The position numbers and the translations under genes are program-made. This document shows positions 1-11,739 of a stretch of 64,000 nt of DNA, piece by piece; position 1 is the first letter of the stretch, and every line of letters begins with the position of its first letter. The stretch is from JASFYU01 sp045046905 (GTDB taxonomy: Bacteria > Bacteroidota > Bacteroidia > Flavobacteriales > Flavobacteriaceae), in NCBI GenBank assembly GCA_045046905.1, contig JASFYU010000019.1, positions 1 to 64,000 of the forward strand. The letters run 5' to 3'. The notes under the pieces were generated by a model that saw nothing but the letters and a program-made list of their open reading frames with translations, made no database searches and was not told the origin of the DNA.

Positions 1-338
1 TTTCATCAAATTAACCCCTTAGTCTTTCTAAAATTCAGCTTCGAATTGAATAAAAAAGCATCTAAACTGTAAACAAATCTTAGGTCGAACTCAGGTTTAT
101 AACAAAGCCAGTTTTCTCAGCAGCACTTGCGCCGAAAAAAATTAGAATATCTTGCAGAGTTCGACCAAGGACTTAACGCCAAGGTATACTATAGAAAGTA
201 AGCATATACTAGTACTGGAAAAAAAGTGAAGTACTCTGTTATTGACACCGCCATCTTAAAGTTTGCCTGATTAAATCTCAGGCCAGGCTTTGTGGGCACA
301 AAGGCACAGGATATTTGTTTTGAGCGCCTCTATTTTCT
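1..338. other. Gene-poor region downstream of the DUF3467 gene
   Basis: No convincing coding region is visible here. A GCC/GGC-closed hairpin at 287-305 (CTTTGTG against CACAAAG) lies just beyond the stop of the minus-strand DUF3467 gene, but it has no clear T-tract, so it may be a processing or stabilising stem rather than a terminator. On the minus strand an ATGAAA begins at position 6 and could be the first two codons of a further gene that runs off the window. Two codons are too few to support a call. Confidence 0.4.
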
Positions 339-656
339 TTAGGCCTCGCCGGTTGGCCCAAAATTTAAGGGAATAGGTGCTTGCTCATAGTCCTTAATGG
401 CACCGTGGGCATCTTCGAATCTACTAACATTATCATTGAGTGCCTTCAAAAACTTCTTGGCATGTTGAGGCGTTAAGACAATTCTACTTTTTACTTTCGC
501 CTTCGGTGCTCCCGGCATCATACTGATAAAATCTATGACAAACTCTGATACGGAATGGTTGATAATAGCCAAATTAGAATAAATTCCTTCCGCTATTTTC
601 TCATCCAATTCTATATTGATTTGTTTCTGTTTCTGATTCTGATTTTTATCGCTCAT
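339..656 (-). CDS. DUF3467 domain-containing protein
   Basis: A 105-residue soluble protein of the DUF3467 family, whose function is unknown. The N-terminus (about residues 1-14) is Lys/Gln/Asn rich. It is followed by a compact domain with the family pattern NIELDEKIAEGIYSNLA, a central FVIDFISMMPG segment, and the RIVLTPQHAKKFLKAL helix. There is no signal peptide or membrane segment. It sits directly after rpoC on the same strand, with only the rpoC terminator hairpin between them. To my knowledge this placement recurs in Bacteroidota, which makes a role connected with RNA polymerase or its expression possible, but that is inference. The start at 656 is the only sensible one. Its short leader overlaps the T-tract of the rpoC terminator. 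Confidence 0.85.
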   Translation of the reverse strand: MSDKNQNQKQKQINIELDEKIAEGIYSNLAIINHSVSEFVIDFISMMPGAPKAKVKSRIVLTPQHAKKFLKALNDNVSRFEDAHGAIKDYEQAPIPLNFGPTGEA

Positions 657-660
657 AATT

Positions 661-692
661 AAAAAAATAACCCCTGACGTAATTGTCAGGGG
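661..692 (-). terminator. Intrinsic terminator after rpoC
   Basis: A perfect 8-bp stem, CCCCTGAC (671-678) against GTCAGGGG (685-692), has a 6-nt loop. On the minus strand it is followed by a T-rich run (661-670), the classic Rho-independent form. It lies 8 bp past the rpoC stop. Its T-tract ends only a few bases before the DUF3467 start codon, so DUF3467 expression must depend on read-through or on a promoter inside rpoC. Confidence 0.85.
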
Positions 693-700
693 CTTGAACT

Positions 701-3700
701 CTAGAATTTTAATGCCTCTTTACGAGCCATGATTTCATCATACTCTTCTCTAGACCCTACAATAATGCTCTCATAGTCTCTCATTCCTGTACCAGCAGGA
801 ATCCTATGGCCTACAATTACATTTTCTTTTAAGCCTTCGAGCGTGTCAATCTTACCACTTACCGCAGCCTCATTCAAGACTTTCGTAGTTTCTTGGAAAG
901 ATGCCGCAGATATAAATGATTTCGTCTGAAGCGAAGCCCGGGTGATACCCTGTAAAATTGGCGTCGCCGTAGCCGAAATGGCATCCTTAGCCGTCACTAA
1001 AGCCTTGTCGGAACGTTTCAAAATCGAATTCTCGTCTCTTAATTCTCTTGCAGTGATAATTTGCCCTTCTTTGAGATTTACAGATTCACCAGCTTCTTCA
1101 ACAACTTTTTTGCCATAAATTCCATCATTTTCACGAATGAAATCGTCTTTGTGTACCAATTGGTTCTCTAAGAAAATCGTATCTCCTGGATCCTGAATAC
1201 GAACTTTTCGCATCATTTGCCTTACGACTATCTCAAAGTGCTTATCATTGATCTTCACGCCTTGTAGACGATAAACTTCTTGCACCTCATTCACCAAATA
1301 CTGTTGCACAGCTGATGGTCCTTTAATCGACAAAATATCCTCGGGAGTAATAGACCCGTCAGACAATGGCATACCTGCACGAACATAATCATTCTCTTGT
1401 ACCAAAATTTGGTTAGATAGCTTTACTAGATATTTCTTGATTTCCTCTGTTTTAGACTCTATAATAATCTCACGGTTACCTCTTTTAATTTTTCCGAAAG
1501 ACACCACACCATCAATTTCTGAAACAACGGCAGGATTTGAAGGGTTACGGGCCTCGAACAATTCAGTAACCCTTGGTAGACCACCTGTAATATCTCCAGC
1601 CTTGGCGGATTTACGAGGTATCTTAACCAAAATCTCACCTTCCTTAATCTTGTCTCCATCATTCACCATAAGATGCGATCCTACAGGAAGGTTATACGAA
1701 CGTAAAACCTCTTTCTTAGCGTTCATAATCAATAGGGTCGGAATCAATTTTTTATTCCTCGATTCAGAAATTACTTTTTCTTGAAAACCTGTTTGTTCAT
1801 CAATTTCTACTTGATAGGTAATTCCTTGCTCAATATTTTCATAAGCAATTTTTCCTGGGAATTCGGAAACAATAACTCCGTTATAAGGATCCCATGAACA
1901 AATAATGTCTCCTTTAGTTACTTTCGCACCATTCTTGACAAATAGCTGAGAACCATAGGGAATGTTATTTGTACTCAAAGTAATTCCTGTTTTGGCATCG
2001 ACAACTTTAATTTCAGAAGTCCTAGAAATAACAATCTTGGCCTTCTTGCCTTCGTTATCCTCACCTGAAACCGTCCTAAGATCCTCTATCTCAGCTACAC
2101 CTGAGAATTTAACTTCTAATTTATTGTCTTCCGAGATGTTACTGGCGATACCCCCTACGTGGAACGTACGCAACGTTAACTGTGTACCCGGCTCACCAAT
2201 AGATTGTGCAGCTACAACACCAACAGCTTCTCCTCGCTGTACCATTTTATTGGTCGAAAGGTTTCTTCCATAACATTTGGCACAAATACCCTTGGCAGCT
2301 TCACAGGTCAATGCGGAACGTACTTCAACTTTTTCAATCGGGGATTCCATGATTTTCTTGACATCGGTCTCCATGATTTCCTGACCTGCGGCCAATAATA
2401 ATTCCTCGTCCAAAGGATTATAAACATCATGTAAAGAAACACGCCCCAAAATACGTTCGCCCAAGGTCTCTACAATTTCCTCGTTCTTCTTCAAGGCTTC
2501 GACTCTAACACCTCTTAAGGTTTCACAGTCTTCGATATTAATAATAACATCTTGAGATACATCTACCAAACGCCTAGTCAAATAGCCCGCATCCGCCGTT
2601 TTCAAGGCCGTATCCGCAAGTCCCTTACGGGCACCGTGTGTAGATATAAAATATTCTAAAATGGATAATCCTTCCTTAAAGTTAGATAGAATAGGGTTCT
2701 CGATAATTTCTCCACCACCTGCAGTCGATTTTTTAGGCTTGGCCATTAATCCACGCATACCAGTCAACTGACGAATTTGTTCCTTAGAACCCCTTGCACC
2801 AGAATCAAGCATCATATACACAGAGTTGAACCCCTGTTGATCTTCGCTGATACGTTTCATGGCCAATTCAGTCAACATGGCATTTGTCGATGTCCAAACA
2901 TCGATTACCTGATTGTAACGTTCATTATTGGTAATAAGACCCATATTATAGTTTGCCTTGATACCATCGACTTCTTTGTTGGCTTCTGCAATCATCTCAT
3001 GTTTCTCCGGTGGAATGATAATATCACCCAAACTAAAGGAAAGACCACCCTTGAAGGCAAAATCAAATCCCATAGTCTTAATTTTGTCCAAGAAATCAGC
3101 CGTTGTAGGCACATCGGTTACATCTAGAATTTTACCGATAATATCTCGCAAAGATTTTTTATTCAAAACATCATTGATATACCCCGCTTGTTCCGGAACT
3201 TCCATATTGAACAAAACTCTACCTACCGTAGTGGGTATAATTTGGTTTACCAACTCTCCTTCTTCATTAAAATCTTTTGCCCTGACCTTGATACTTGCAT
3301 TCAAACTGACCATACCCTCGTTAAAAGCAATCACTACTTCTTCGGACGAATAGAAAATTAAGCCTTCACCTTTAATAGGTCTTTCGGGTGTAGATTTTCG
3401 CTCTTTGGTCATATAGTACAGACCCAAGACCATATCCTGAGAAGGTACGGTAATAGGCGAACCATTTGCAGGGTTCAAAATATTATGTGATGCCAACATC
3501 AAAAGCTGTGATTCCAAAATGGCCTCTGGCCCAAGTGGCAGGTGAACCGCCATTTGATCACCATCAAAATCCGCATTAAATGCGGTACATACCAATGGGT
3601 GTAGGCGAATTGCCTTGCCTTCGATCAATTTGGGTTGAAATGCCTGTATACCCAACCTGTGCAAGGTAGGGGCACGGTTCAATAACACTGGATGCCCTTT

Positions 3701-4999
3701 CAATACATTTTCAAGGATATCCCAAACTACGGGCTCTTTTTTGTCTATTATTTTTTTAGCCGATTTTACCGTTTTCACAATACCCCTTTCAATCAGCTTA
3801 CGAATGATAAAAGGTTTGTACAACTCAGCGGCCATATCTTTAGGAAGACCACATTCGAACAACCTCATTTCTGGACCTACAACAATTACGGAACGAGCGG
3901 AATAATCGACACGTTTTCCTAAAAGGTTTTGACGAAACCGCCCTTGTTTTCCTTTTAGGGAATCAGAAAGTGATTTTAACGGCCTGTTTGATTCAGTCTT
4001 AACGGCAGATGCCTTACGAGTGTTATCAAACAAGGAGTCAACCGCCTCCTGTAGCATACGTTTCTCATTTCTAAGAATTACTTCAGGGGCTTTTATTTCA
4101 ACCAATCTCTTTAAACGATTGTTACGAATAATAACTCTTCTGTACAGGTCATTCAAATCGGATGTTGCGAAACGCCCACCATCCAAAGGTACCAAAGGTC
4201 GAAGTTCAGGCGGTATAACGGGGACCACTTTCATAATCATCCATTCGGGCCTATTATCTCTGTTATCCTGTGACTCGCGTAGCGCTTCAACAACTTGAAG
4301 TCTTTTTAAGGCTTCAGTCTTACGCTGTTTCGATGTCTCGGTATTCGCCTTATGCCTAAGTTGATACGACAATTCTTTAAGGTCAATTCGTGCCAATAAA
4401 TCAATCAAGCATTCAGCACCCATCTTAGCGATAAACTTGTTAGGGTCCGAATCTTCCAAATATTGATTTTCCTGTGGAATGGATTCTGCAATATTCAAGT
4501 ACTCCTCCTCGGTCAGGAAATCCATTTTATTGACTTCCTCTCCCTCGGGCCCTTTGGCTATACCGGGTTGAATTACTACGTAACGTTCGTAGTATATAAT
4601 CATATCCAATTTCTTGGAAGGCAGGCCTAAAAGGTATCCTATTTTATTGGGTAATGAACGAAAATACCAAATATGAGCTACAGGAACCACCAAATTTATG
4701 TGTCCTACCCTATCTCTACGCACCTTTTTCTCGGTCACCTCGACACCACAACGGTCACAGACAATACCTCGATAACGTATACGCTTATATTTACCACAGG
4801 CACATTCGTAATCCTTGACAGGACCAAAAATACGTTCGCAGAAAAGCCCATCGCGTTCAGGCTTGTGCGTTCTATAGTTGATAGTTTCAGGTTTTAACAC
4901 CTCTCCTCTTGACTCTGCCAAGATTTTCTCTGGCGAGGCCAAACCAATTGAAATTTTGCTAAACCTCTTTTGTGGTGTATTATCGTGTATTCTAGCCAT
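701..4999 (-). CDS. rpoC: DNA-directed RNA polymerase subunit beta'
   Basis: The beta' subunit of RNA polymerase, which carries half of the active site and the DNA-binding clamp. Its 1432 residues match the usual length in Bacteroidota. Visible landmarks are the N-terminal zinc site (Cys66, Cys68, Cys81, Cys84), the Mg2+-binding NADFDGD loop at 475-481 with its three Asp residues, and the bridge-helix/trigger-loop region including [17 protein letters not shown]. Further on there is a second cysteine cluster in the [16 protein letters not shown] region. The gene starts 53 bp after the rpoB stop and ends at a strong intrinsic terminator, so it is the last core gene of the rplKAJL-rpoBC transcript. 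No frameshift or odd insertion is seen. Confidence 0.99.
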   Translation of the reverse strand: MARIHDNTPQKRFSKISIGLASPEKILAESRGEVLKPETINYRTHKPERDGLFCERIFGPVKDYECACGKYKRIRYRGIVCDRCGVEVTEKKVRRDRVGHINLVVPVAHIWYFRSLPNKIGYLLGLPSKKLDMIIYYERYVVIQPGIAKGPEGEEVNKMDFLTEEEYLNIAESIPQENQYLEDSDPNKFIAKMGAECLIDLLARIDLKELSYQLRHKANTETSKQRKTEALKRLQVVEALRESQDNRDNRPEWMIMKVVPVIPPELRPLVPLDGGRFATSDLNDLYRRVIIRNNRLKRLVEIKAPEVILRNEKRMLQEAVDSLFDNTRKASAVKTESNRPLKSLSDSLKGKQGRFRQNLLGKRVDYSARSVIVVGPEMRLFECGLPKDMAAELYKPFIIRKLIERGIVKTVKSAKKIIDKKEPVVWDILENVLKGHPVLLNRAPTLHRLGIQAFQPKLIEGKAIRLHPLVCTAFNADFDGDQMAVHLPLGPEAILESQLLMLASHNILNPANGSPITVPSQDMVLGLYYMTKERKSTPERPIKGEGLIFYSSEEVVIAFNEGMVSLNASIKVRAKDFNEEGELVNQIIPTTVGRVLFNMEVPEQAGYINDVLNKKSLRDIIGKILDVTDVPTTADFLDKIKTMGFDFAFKGGLSFSLGDIIIPPEKHEMIAEANKEVDGIKANYNMGLITNNERYNQVIDVWTSTNAMLTELAMKRISEDQQGFNSVYMMLDSGARGSKEQIRQLTGMRGLMAKPKKSTAGGGEIIENPILSNFKEGLSILEYFISTHGARKGLADTALKTADAGYLTRRLVDVSQDVIINIEDCETLRGVRVEALKKNEEIVETLGERILGRVSLHDVYNPLDEELLLAAGQEIMETDVKKIMESPIEKVEVRSALTCEAAKGICAKCYGRNLSTNKMVQRGEAVGVVAAQSIGEPGTQLTLRTFHVGGIASNISEDNKLEVKFSGVAEIEDLRTVSGEDNEGKKAKIVISRTSEIKVVDAKTGITLSTNNIPYGSQLFVKNGAKVTKGDIICSWDPYNGVIVSEFPGKIAYENIEQGITYQVEIDEQTGFQEKVISESRNKKLIPTLLIMNAKKEVLRSYNLPVGSHLMVNDGDKIKEGEILVKIPRKSAKAGDITGGLPRVTELFEARNPSNPAVVSEIDGVVSFGKIKRGNREIIIESKTEEIKKYLVKLSNQILVQENDYVRAGMPLSDGSITPEDILSIKGPSAVQQYLVNEVQEVYRLQGVKINDKHFEIVVRQMMRKVRIQDPGDTIFLENQLVHKDDFIRENDGIYGKKVVEEAGESVNLKEGQIITARELRDENSILKRSDKALVTAKDAISATATPILQGITRASLQTKSFISAASFQETTKVLNEAAVSGKIDTLEGLKENVIVGHRIPAGTGMRDYESIIVGSREEYDEIMARKEALKF

Positions 5000-5052
5000 A
5001 ATATATGTGCTACTAAATTTTAAATGTGTGTTCTTAAATCGTACTATCGATT

Positions 5053-8000
5053 TTAATCTTCCAATCTGATGTCCAAACCTAAACCTTTAAGTTCGTGCAT
5101 TAATACATTGAAGGATTCTGGTAAACCAGGCTCTGGCATAGTTTCTCCTTTAACAATGGCTTCGTAAGTTTTTGCCCTACCAATAACGTCATCGGATTTG
5201 ACCGTCAAAATTTCACGTAAAGTAGCAGATGCACCATATGCCTCCAACGCCCATACTTCCATCTCTCCAAAACGCTGACCACCAAACTGGGCTTTACCAC
5301 CCAATGGTTGTTGCGTAATCAATGAATACGGCCCTATGGAACGCGCATGCATTTTATCATCTACCATATGACCCAATTTCAACATATAGATTACTCCGAC
5401 TGTCGCAGCTTGATCAAAACGCTGTCCTGTTCCTCCATCATATAAATAGGTATGTCCAAATCGCGGAATACCTGCCTGATCAGTATACTCATTGATCTGA
5501 TCTAAAGTTGCGCCATCAAAAATCGGGGTCGCATATTTCTTGCCCAATTTAAGACCTGCCCAACCCAAAACGGTCTCATATATTTGACCAATATTCATAC
5601 GTGATGGTACACCTAATGGATTCAATACAATATCAACAGGGGTACCATCTTCTAAGAAAGGCATATCTTCTTGTCGAACAATACGTGATACAATACCCTT
5701 GTTTCCGTGTCTACCGGCCATTTTATCTCCTACCTTGAGCTTTCGCTTTTTAGCGACATACACCTTGGCAAGCTTCATGATACCGGCTGGCAATTCATCT
5801 CCTACTGAAATCGTGAACTTATCTCTTCTCAAGTTTCCTTGAAGGTCATTCAATTTAATCTTATAGTTATGAAGCAAATCGGCAACCATAGTATTGGTCA
5901 CTTTATCGGTTGTCCAGCTTCCGCCTACCAAGTGAGCAAAATCATCTACGGAATTCAACATTTTCATGGTATACTTTTTCCCTTTAGGAAGAACTTCTTC
6001 TCCTAAATCGTTCAATACGCCCTGAGATGTTTTCCCATTAATCATCGTAAACAACTTCTCTACCAATACGTCTTTTAGCTGTTCAAACTTAACTTCATAC
6101 TCTAGCTCTAAGTTAGTAATAGCTTCTTTATCTTCAGAACGTTTGCGTTTATCCTTAACAGAACGAGAGAACAACTTCTTTTCTATTACAACGCCTCGTA
6201 GAGATGGAGAGGCTTTTAGCGATGCATCTTTCACATCACCGGCCTTATCACCAAAAATAGCACGTAACAATTTCTCTTCAGGTGTTGGATCAGATTCTCC
6301 CTTGGGAGTAATCTTACCAATCAAAATATCGCCCGGCTTTACTTCAGCACCGATACGGATCATTCCGTTTTCGTCCAAATCTTTGGTAGCTTCTTCGGAA
6401 ACGTTCGGAATATCATGGGTCAATTCTTCAGCACCCAATTTGGTATCTCTTACTTCCAAGGCATATTCATCTACGTGAATGGAGGTGAAAATATCTTCAC
6501 GGACCACTTTTTCAGATATCACAATGGCATCCTCAAAGTTATACCCTTTCCACGGCATAAATGCAACGGTAAGGTTTCTACCCAAGGCAAGTTCTCCTTT
6601 CTCGGTGGCGTAACCCTCACATAATACTTGGCCTTTTTTGACCTTGTCTCCTTTTTTGACAATAGGTTTCAGATTGATACTCGTACCTTGGTTGGTCTTT
6701 CTGAACTTAACCAATCTATAGGTATTCGTATCTTCTTCAAAACTAATCAATCGCTCAGATTCAGATCTATCATACCTTACGGTAATCTTCTGTGAATCAA
6801 CATACTCAATAACGCCATCACCTTCAGCATTGATTAACACCCTTGAATCGGAAGCAACCTGCCGTTCTAAGCCAGTACCTACAATCGGTGATTGAGGCTT
6901 CAACAACGGCACAGCCTGACGCATCATGTTAGATCCCATCAAAGCACGGTTCGCATCATCATGTTCCAAAAATGGAATCAATGATGCCGAAATAGATGCT
7001 ATTTGATTTGGGGCAACATCGGTATAGTTTATTTCAGATGGATCCACTACAGGAAAATCGCCTTCTTCTCTGGCAATAACCTTTTCGCTATCAATTGTAC
7101 CATCATCTTTTAAAGGAATATTTGCCTGGGCAATTTTCATTCCTTCTTCTTCTTCTGCACTTAAATATCTAAATTCAGATGTATTTACCTTAGCATCAGT
7201 AACTTTTCGATATGGTGTTTCTAAGAAACCCATTGGATTCACTTTCGCAAAAACGGCAAGTGAAGAAATTAAACCAATATTTGGTCCTTCAGGAGTTTCG
7301 ATAGGGCATAATCTTCCGTAGTGCGTATAATGAACATCACGTACTTCAAAACCTGCTCTTTCCCTTGAGAGACCACCTGGTCCTAATGCTGATAACCTTC
7401 TCTTGTGCGTTATCTCGGCCAACGGATTTGTTTGATCCATGAATTGAGATAACTGGTTGGTACCAAAGAAAGAATTAATAACAGAAGATAGTGTCTTCGC
7501 ATTAATCAAATCGATTGGGGTAAACACCTCATTATCACGTACGTTCATACGTTCACGAATGGTTCTTGCCATACGTGCCAAACCAACACCAAATTGAGAT
7601 GACAACTGTTCACCAACTGTTCTAACACGACGATTAGAAAGGTGGTCAATATCATCGATTTCTGCTTTGGAATTGATAAGCTCGATTAAATATTTAATGA
7701 TGGTTATGATATCTTCTTTGGTCAAGACTTGTTTGTCCATTCCAATATCAAGACCTAATTTCTTGTTCATACGGTACCGACCGACCTCTCCTAGATTATA
7801 GCGCTGGTCAGAAAAGAACAATTTATCAATGATGCCTCTGGCCGTTTCCTCATCTGGCGGTTCGGCATTACGCAATTGACGATATATGTGTTCCACAGCT
7901 TCCTTTTCAGAGTTTGTGGGATCTTTTTGTAGTGTATTGTGAATTATCGCATAATCGCTTTGCGCAGTACTCTCTTTATGCAGAAGGACGGTCTTTACAT

Positions 8001-8862
8001 CAGCCTCCATAATCTGAGCAATATGATCCTTCTCAAGAATCGTATCACGATCTATAATAATCTCATTTCTTTCTATAGATACAACTTCACCAGTATCCTC
8101 GTCCACAAAATCCTCGTGCCATGAGTTCAATACCCTTGCGGCCAACTTACGTCCCAATACTTTTTTCAAACCTGCATTCGACACTTTTACCTCTTCGGCA
8201 AGGTCAAAAATCTCTAAAATATCTCTATCACTTTCATAGCCTATAGCTCTAAATAGAGTAGTAACAGGCAATTTTTTCTTTCTATCAATATATGCGTACA
8301 TAACGCCATTGATATCGGTAGCAAATTCTATCCATGAACCTTTGAACGGAATTACTCTAGCCGAGTAAAGTTTGGTGCCATTTGCATGAAAAGATTGTCC
8401 AAAGAAGACACCCGGAGAACGGTGTAACTGTGACACAACAACTCTTTCTGCACCATTGATGACAAATGTACCGCTAGGAGTCATATAAGGAATGGTTCCT
8501 AGATACACATCTTGTACAATAGTCTCAAAATCTTCGTGTTCCGGATCCGTACAAAATAATTTCAACCGTGCCTTTAATGGAACACTATAGGTTAGGCCAC
8601 GTTCAATACACTCTTGAATAGAATATCGTGGTGGATCAATAAAATAATCGAGAAACTCCAATACAAATTGGTTGCGGGTATCTGTGATTGGAAAGTTTTC
8701 CATGAAGGTATTGTACAAACCTTCATTGCCCCGCTCGTCGGATTTTGTCTCAAGTTGAAAGAAATCTTGAAATGACTTAATCTGAATATCCAAGAAATCA
8801 GGATATTCCGGTGTGTTCTTAGCGGATGCAAAATTTATTCTTTCAGTCTGATTTGTGAACAT
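5053..8862 (-). CDS. rpoB: DNA-directed RNA polymerase subunit beta
   Basis: The beta subunit of RNA polymerase, which forms the other half of the catalytic cleft. It is 1269 residues long. The rifampicin-binding region is visible around residues 470-495 ([20 protein letters not shown]), followed by [29 protein letters not shown] and [14 protein letters not shown]. The C-terminal part has the [12 protein letters not shown] motif and the [27 protein letters not shown] segment that binds beta'. The residues visible in the rifampicin region look wild type. It follows rplL after a 130-bp gap that contains a terminator-like hairpin, and it precedes rpoC. Confidence 0.99.
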   Translation of the reverse strand: MFTNQTERINFASAKNTPEYPDFLDIQIKSFQDFFQLETKSDERGNEGLYNTFMENFPITDTRNQFVLEFLDYFIDPPRYSIQECIERGLTYSVPLKARLKLFCTDPEHEDFETIVQDVYLGTIPYMTPSGTFVINGAERVVVSQLHRSPGVFFGQSFHANGTKLYSARVIPFKGSWIEFATDINGVMYAYIDRKKKLPVTTLFRAIGYESDRDILEIFDLAEEVKVSNAGLKKVLGRKLAARVLNSWHEDFVDEDTGEVVSIERNEIIIDRDTILEKDHIAQIMEADVKTVLLHKESTAQSDYAIIHNTLQKDPTNSEKEAVEHIYRQLRNAEPPDEETARGIIDKLFFSDQRYNLGEVGRYRMNKKLGLDIGMDKQVLTKEDIITIIKYLIELINSKAEIDDIDHLSNRRVRTVGEQLSSQFGVGLARMARTIRERMNVRDNEVFTPIDLINAKTLSSVINSFFGTNQLSQFMDQTNPLAEITHKRRLSALGPGGLSRERAGFEVRDVHYTHYGRLCPIETPEGPNIGLISSLAVFAKVNPMGFLETPYRKVTDAKVNTSEFRYLSAEEEEGMKIAQANIPLKDDGTIDSEKVIAREEGDFPVVDPSEINYTDVAPNQIASISASLIPFLEHDDANRALMGSNMMRQAVPLLKPQSPIVGTGLERQVASDSRVLINAEGDGVIEYVDSQKITVRYDRSESERLISFEEDTNTYRLVKFRKTNQGTSINLKPIVKKGDKVKKGQVLCEGYATEKGELALGRNLTVAFMPWKGYNFEDAIVISEKVVREDIFTSIHVDEYALEVRDTKLGAEELTHDIPNVSEEATKDLDENGMIRIGAEVKPGDILIGKITPKGESDPTPEEKLLRAIFGDKAGDVKDASLKASPSLRGVVIEKKLFSRSVKDKRKRSEDKEAITNLELEYEVKFEQLKDVLVEKLFTMINGKTSQGVLNDLGEEVLPKGKKYTMKMLNSVDDFAHLVGGSWTTDKVTNTMVADLLHNYKIKLNDLQGNLRRDKFTISVGDELPAGIMKLAKVYVAKKRKLKVGDKMAGRHGNKGIVSRIVRQEDMPFLEDGTPVDIVLNPLGVPSRMNIGQIYETVLGWAGLKLGKKYATPIFDGATLDQINEYTDQAGIPRFGHTYLYDGGTGQRFDQAATVGVIYMLKLGHMVDDKMHARSIGPYSLITQQPLGGKAQFGGQRFGEMEVWALEAYGASATLREILTVKSDDVIGRAKTYEAIVKGETMPEPGLPESFNVLMHELKGLGLDIRLED

Positions 8863-8924
8863 CTATAGTCAGTATTTTGATCGTGAATACTAATTGGTCG
8901 TATACGCCATAATATACGGTATAT

Positions 8925-8967
8925 ATAAAAAGGCTTAGGTCTATTCACATTAAGCGAAAAGACCTAA
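8925..8967 (-). terminator. Terminator-like attenuator between rplL and rpoB
   Basis: On the minus strand TTAGGTCT (8967-8960) pairs perfectly with AGACCTAA (8942-8935) across a 17-nt loop. The stem is followed within a few bases by CCTTTTTATA (8932 downwards). The hairpin plus T-run lies in the 130-bp gap between rplL and rpoB. E. coli has a partial terminator at the same place, which lowers rpoBC expression relative to the ribosomal protein genes. A similar role here is inferred from position and shape. Confidence 0.65.
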
Positions 8968-8992
8968 ACCAAAAGTGCTATGGTTGCAACTA

Positions 8993-9370
8993 CTATTTAA
9001 GCTCAACTTCTGCTCCTGCTTCTTCTAATGATTTTTTGATTCCTTCAGCTTCGTCTTTAGAAACACCTTCCTTAACGGCTTTTGGTGCACTATCAACGAT
9101 GTCTTTAGCATCTTTTAATCCAAGACCAGTCAATTCTTTAACCAATTTTACTACTGCTAATTTCGAACCTCCTGCGGCTATCAAAACAACATCAAACTCA
9201 GTTTGCTCCTCGGCAGCTTCGCCACCATCGGCAGCACCACCAGCGGCAACAGCTACTGCAGCAGCTGCAGGCTCAATACCATATTCATCTTTTAATATAT
9301 CAGCCAACTCATTTACCTCTTTTACGGTCAAGTTAACCAACTGTTCTGCGAAATCTTTTAAATCTGCCAT
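8993..9370 (-). CDS. rplL: 50S ribosomal protein bL12 (L7/L12)
   Basis: The stalk protein of the large ribosomal subunit. It binds L10 as dimers and recruits translational GTPases. It has 125 residues: an N-terminal dimerisation domain, an Ala/Gly-rich flexible hinge at about residues 36-52, and the C-terminal factor-binding domain with the conserved segments [21 protein letters not shown] and [34 protein letters not shown]. It follows rplJ by 51 bp, the standard arrangement. A terminator-like hairpin downstream separates it from rpoB. Confidence 0.98.
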   Translation of the reverse strand: MADLKDFAEQLVNLTVKEVNELADILKDEYGIEPAAAAVAVAAGGAADGGEAAEEQTEFDVVLIAAGGSKLAVVKLVKELTGLGLKDAKDIVDSAPKAVKEGVSKDEAEGIKKSLEEAGAEVELK

Positions 9371-9421
9371 TTTTCTATCGTTTAATAAATTTTTAAAATA
9401 TAATTGTTCTAGTGTGCGTTC

Positions 9422-9937
9422 TTATTTTTCTGATAATGTCTTAAGGATACCTGCCAGTTTACCTCCACTTGATTTAAGTGCAGAAATAACATTCTTGGCC
9501 GGTGATTGCAACAGTCCAATAATCTCGCCGATCATTTCTTCTTTGGATTTTATGCTTACTAGCATATCCAAACTTTCATCACCGATATACACTGATTCCT
9601 CGACAAATGCACCTTTTAATAAAGGTCTATCAGATTTTTTTCTGAAGTTTTTGATGAGTTTTGCAGGGCCGTTTCCGGCTTCTGCGAACATCAAAGACGT
9701 ATTGCCTTTTAAAACTCCTGAGAGTTCTCCGAAATCTTTATCAGAAGCTTCCATTGCTTTTGCCAGCAATGTGTTCTTAACGACCGACAGTTTCACCTTG
9801 GCCTTAAAACACGCTCTTCTTAAGTCAGAAGTTCTTGATGCATTCAAACCTGATATATCTGCCAAATAAATGGTAGAATTATCAGCCAACTGCGCAGTCA
9901 AATCTTGTATTACGCTTGCTTTTTCTTCTCTTGTCAT
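9422..9937 (-). CDS. rplJ: 50S ribosomal protein uL10
   Basis: The base of the ribosomal stalk, which anchors L7/L12 dimers to 23S rRNA. Its 171 residues are the usual length. The N-terminus MTREEKASVIQDLTAQLADNS and the VVKNTLLAKAM segment are typical of the family, and the C-terminal helix (about 140-171) is the part that binds L12. It lies between rplA (26-bp gap) and rplL (51-bp gap). In other bacteria the L10-L12 complex represses its own mRNA. I see no unambiguous leader structure for that here. Confidence 0.98.
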   Translation of the reverse strand: MTREEKASVIQDLTAQLADNSTIYLADISGLNASRTSDLRRACFKAKVKLSVVKNTLLAKAMEASDKDFGELSGVLKGNTSLMFAEAGNGPAKLIKNFRKKSDRPLLKGAFVEESVYIGDESLDMLVSIKSKEEMIGEIIGLLQSPAKNVISALKSSGGKLAGILKTLSEK

Positions 9938-9963
9938 ACTACTAATTTTGAACTACCAGTTAG

Positions 9964-10653
9964 TTAAACTGTTTTGGGATCTAATTGAATGCTCGGACTC
10001 ATTGTGCTTGACATAAAAACACTTCTCATGTACACTCCTTTTGAGGACGTGGGCTTTAATTTATTCAAGGTTTCCAATAGTTCCTTGGCATTATCAGCAA
10101 TTTTATCTGCAGAAAAAGATGCTTTTCCTATTGCAGCATGCACAATACCAGTCTTATCTACTTTGAAATCTATTTTACCTGCTTTGACTTCAGATACCGC
10201 TTTGGCAACATCCATAGTCACAGTACCAGTTTTTGGGTTGGGCATTAAACCTCTTGGCCCCAATACGCGGCCTAAAGGACCCAATTTTCCCATTACGCTT
10301 GGCATGGTGATAATCACATCAACATCTGTCCAACCGCCCTTTATTTTATCCAAATATTCATCTAACCCTACAAAATCAGCGCCAGCCTCTGTGGCTTCTT
10401 CTTCTTTATCGGGGGTCACCAATGCCAAAACTTTGACATCTTTACCGGTACCATGAGGTAATGTAACAACCCCTCGAACCATTTGATTGGCTTTCCTGGG
10501 GTCGACCCCTAAGCGAATTGCCAAATCTACCGATGCGTCAAATTTTGTATTGGTTATCTCTTTTATCAAGGCCGAAGCTTCATCTACCGAATAGAGCTTA
10601 TCTCGATCTAGTTTAGCGTGGGCCTCTTTTTGATTTTTAGTTAACTTTGCCAT
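9964..10653 (-). CDS. rplA: 50S ribosomal protein uL1
   Basis: The L1 protuberance protein of the large subunit, which moves with the E-site tRNA and in many bacteria represses its own operon. Its 229 residues are normal. The signature region is clear: [28 protein letters not shown], followed by [24 protein letters not shown]. It starts 18 bp after rplK, consistent with translational coupling in the rplK-rplA pair. Confidence 0.98.
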   Translation of the reverse strand: MAKLTKNQKEAHAKLDRDKLYSVDEASALIKEITNTKFDASVDLAIRLGVDPRKANQMVRGVVTLPHGTGKDVKVLALVTPDKEEEATEAGADFVGLDEYLDKIKGGWTDVDVIITMPSVMGKLGPLGRVLGPRGLMPNPKTGTVTMDVAKAVSEVKAGKIDFKVDKTGIVHAAIGKASFSADKIADNAKELLETLNKLKPTSSKGVYMRSVFMSSTMSPSIQLDPKTV

Positions 10654-10671
10654 TTAATTGCTTTTAAGATT

Positions 10672-11109
10672 TTAAAAAGGTCTTTTTCCTGCAACTTTAA
10701 GACCCATAGACCTTGCCGTTCCTGCGATCATGCTCATTGCCGATTCTACAGTAAAAGCATTGAGATCCACCATTTTGTCTTCGGCGATCACCTTGACCTG
10801 GTCCCAAGTAACATTACCCGATTTTACTCTGTTAGGTTCGCCAGATCCCTTTTTAATCTTAGCTGCTTCCATAAGTTGAACTGCCGCTGGTGGAGTTTTA
10901 ACGACAAAGTCAAAAGACTTGTCCTTATATACGGTGATAACAACTGGCAATATTTTGCCTGGTTTATCCTGCGTACGAGCATTGAACTGCTTACAGAATT
11001 CCATGATGTTAACACCGGCAGCACCTAAGGCGGGTCCGACCGGTGGCGACGGATTCGCTGCACCTCCCCTAACTTGTAGTTTAACTACTTTACCTATTTC
11101 TTTTGCCAT
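10672..11109 (-). CDS. rplK: 50S ribosomal protein uL11
   Basis: Binds the GTPase-associated centre of 23S rRNA together with L10. Its 145 residues are the normal length. The N-terminal domain carries the conserved [19 protein letters not shown] stretch and the C-terminal domain the [10 protein letters not shown] motif near the end. The 68-bp leader between nusG and rplK could hold the target for L1 autoregulation. It contains a small GTGTT/AACAC stem just before the start, but I cannot assign it as the L1 site. Confidence 0.98.
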   Translation of the reverse strand: MAKEIGKVVKLQVRGGAANPSPPVGPALGAAGVNIMEFCKQFNARTQDKPGKILPVVITVYKDKSFDFVVKTPPAAVQLMEAAKIKKGSGEPNRVKSGNVTWDQVKVIAEDKMVDLNAFTVESAMSMIAGTARSMGLKVAGKRPF

Positions 11110-11177
11110 TCTTTAAAATTAAATTGAAAGCGTGTTCATGGGAAGCAACACAACTTTTTATATGTGTAACACTTTTT

Positions 11178-11729
11178 TTAAACCTTTTCTACCTGCATAT
11201 AACTTAGTTCTAATGGTGTTTTTCTTCCGAAAATTTTCACCATCACCTCAAGTTTACGCTTCTCTTCATTTATTTTTTCTACGGTACCATTGAATCCATT
11301 AAATGGCCCATCAATCACTTTTACAGTTTCTCCGAAAACAAACGGTATAGCCACACTATCTGCACTAACAGCCAACTCATCAACCTTACCTAGCATTCTG
11401 TTGACCTCCGCCTTTCGCAATGGCACTGGATCACCTCCTTTAGTTTCACCTAAAAAACCAATCACATTAGTAATGGAGCGTATAATATGAATCATTTCTC
11501 CGCCTAAATTGGCCTTCACCATAATATAACCTGGAAAGTAAACTCTTTCTTTACTTACTTTCTTTCCTTTACGAATTTGAATAACCTTTTCGGTCGGCAC
11601 CAGAACATCTTCTAAATAATCTGAAAAACCATGGCGCTCTACCTCACTCTCAATATATCCTTTAATTTTGTTCTCTTGGCCACTGACCGCTCTTACCACA
11701 TACCATTTCTTTTCCAATACTTCTGACAT
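11178..11729 (-). CDS. nusG: Transcription termination/antitermination factor NusG
   Basis: A universal elongation factor that binds the beta' clamp through its N-terminal NGN domain and contacts Rho or ribosomal S10 through its C-terminal KOW domain. It has 183 residues. The NGN domain begins with KKWYVVRAVSGQE and includes RVYFPGYIMVKANL. The KOW motif FGETVKVIDGPFNGFNGTVEKIN lies at about 130-152. It follows secE with a 10-bp gap, the near-universal secE-nusG pair. Confidence 0.98.
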   Translation of the reverse strand: MSEVLEKKWYVVRAVSGQENKIKGYIESEVERHGFSDYLEDVLVPTEKVIQIRKGKKVSKERVYFPGYIMVKANLGGEMIHIIRSITNVIGFLGETKGGDPVPLRKAEVNRMLGKVDELAVSADSVAIPFVFGETVKVIDGPFNGFNGTVEKINEEKRKLEVMVKIFGRKTPLELSYMQVEKV

Positions 11730-11739
11730 AAGGCTGAGC

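Noticed and set aside
1..6. ATGAAA on the minus strand at the window edge
   Set aside because: Two codons are too little evidence for a gene.
287..305. Intrinsic terminator after the DUF3467 gene
   Set aside because: The stem is good but the loop is only two bases and there is no T-tract on the minus strand, so I list it only as a hairpin.
1437..4298. Several 60-130 codon frames opposite rpoC
   Set aside because: All are antisense to conserved RpoC sequence, with no family resemblance.
9036..9869. A 277-codon open frame on the plus strand opposite rplL and rplJ
   Set aside because: It lies across two well-supported ribosomal protein genes and their gap. Its Ser/Ala/Pro-rich composition is the mirror of their codon use.
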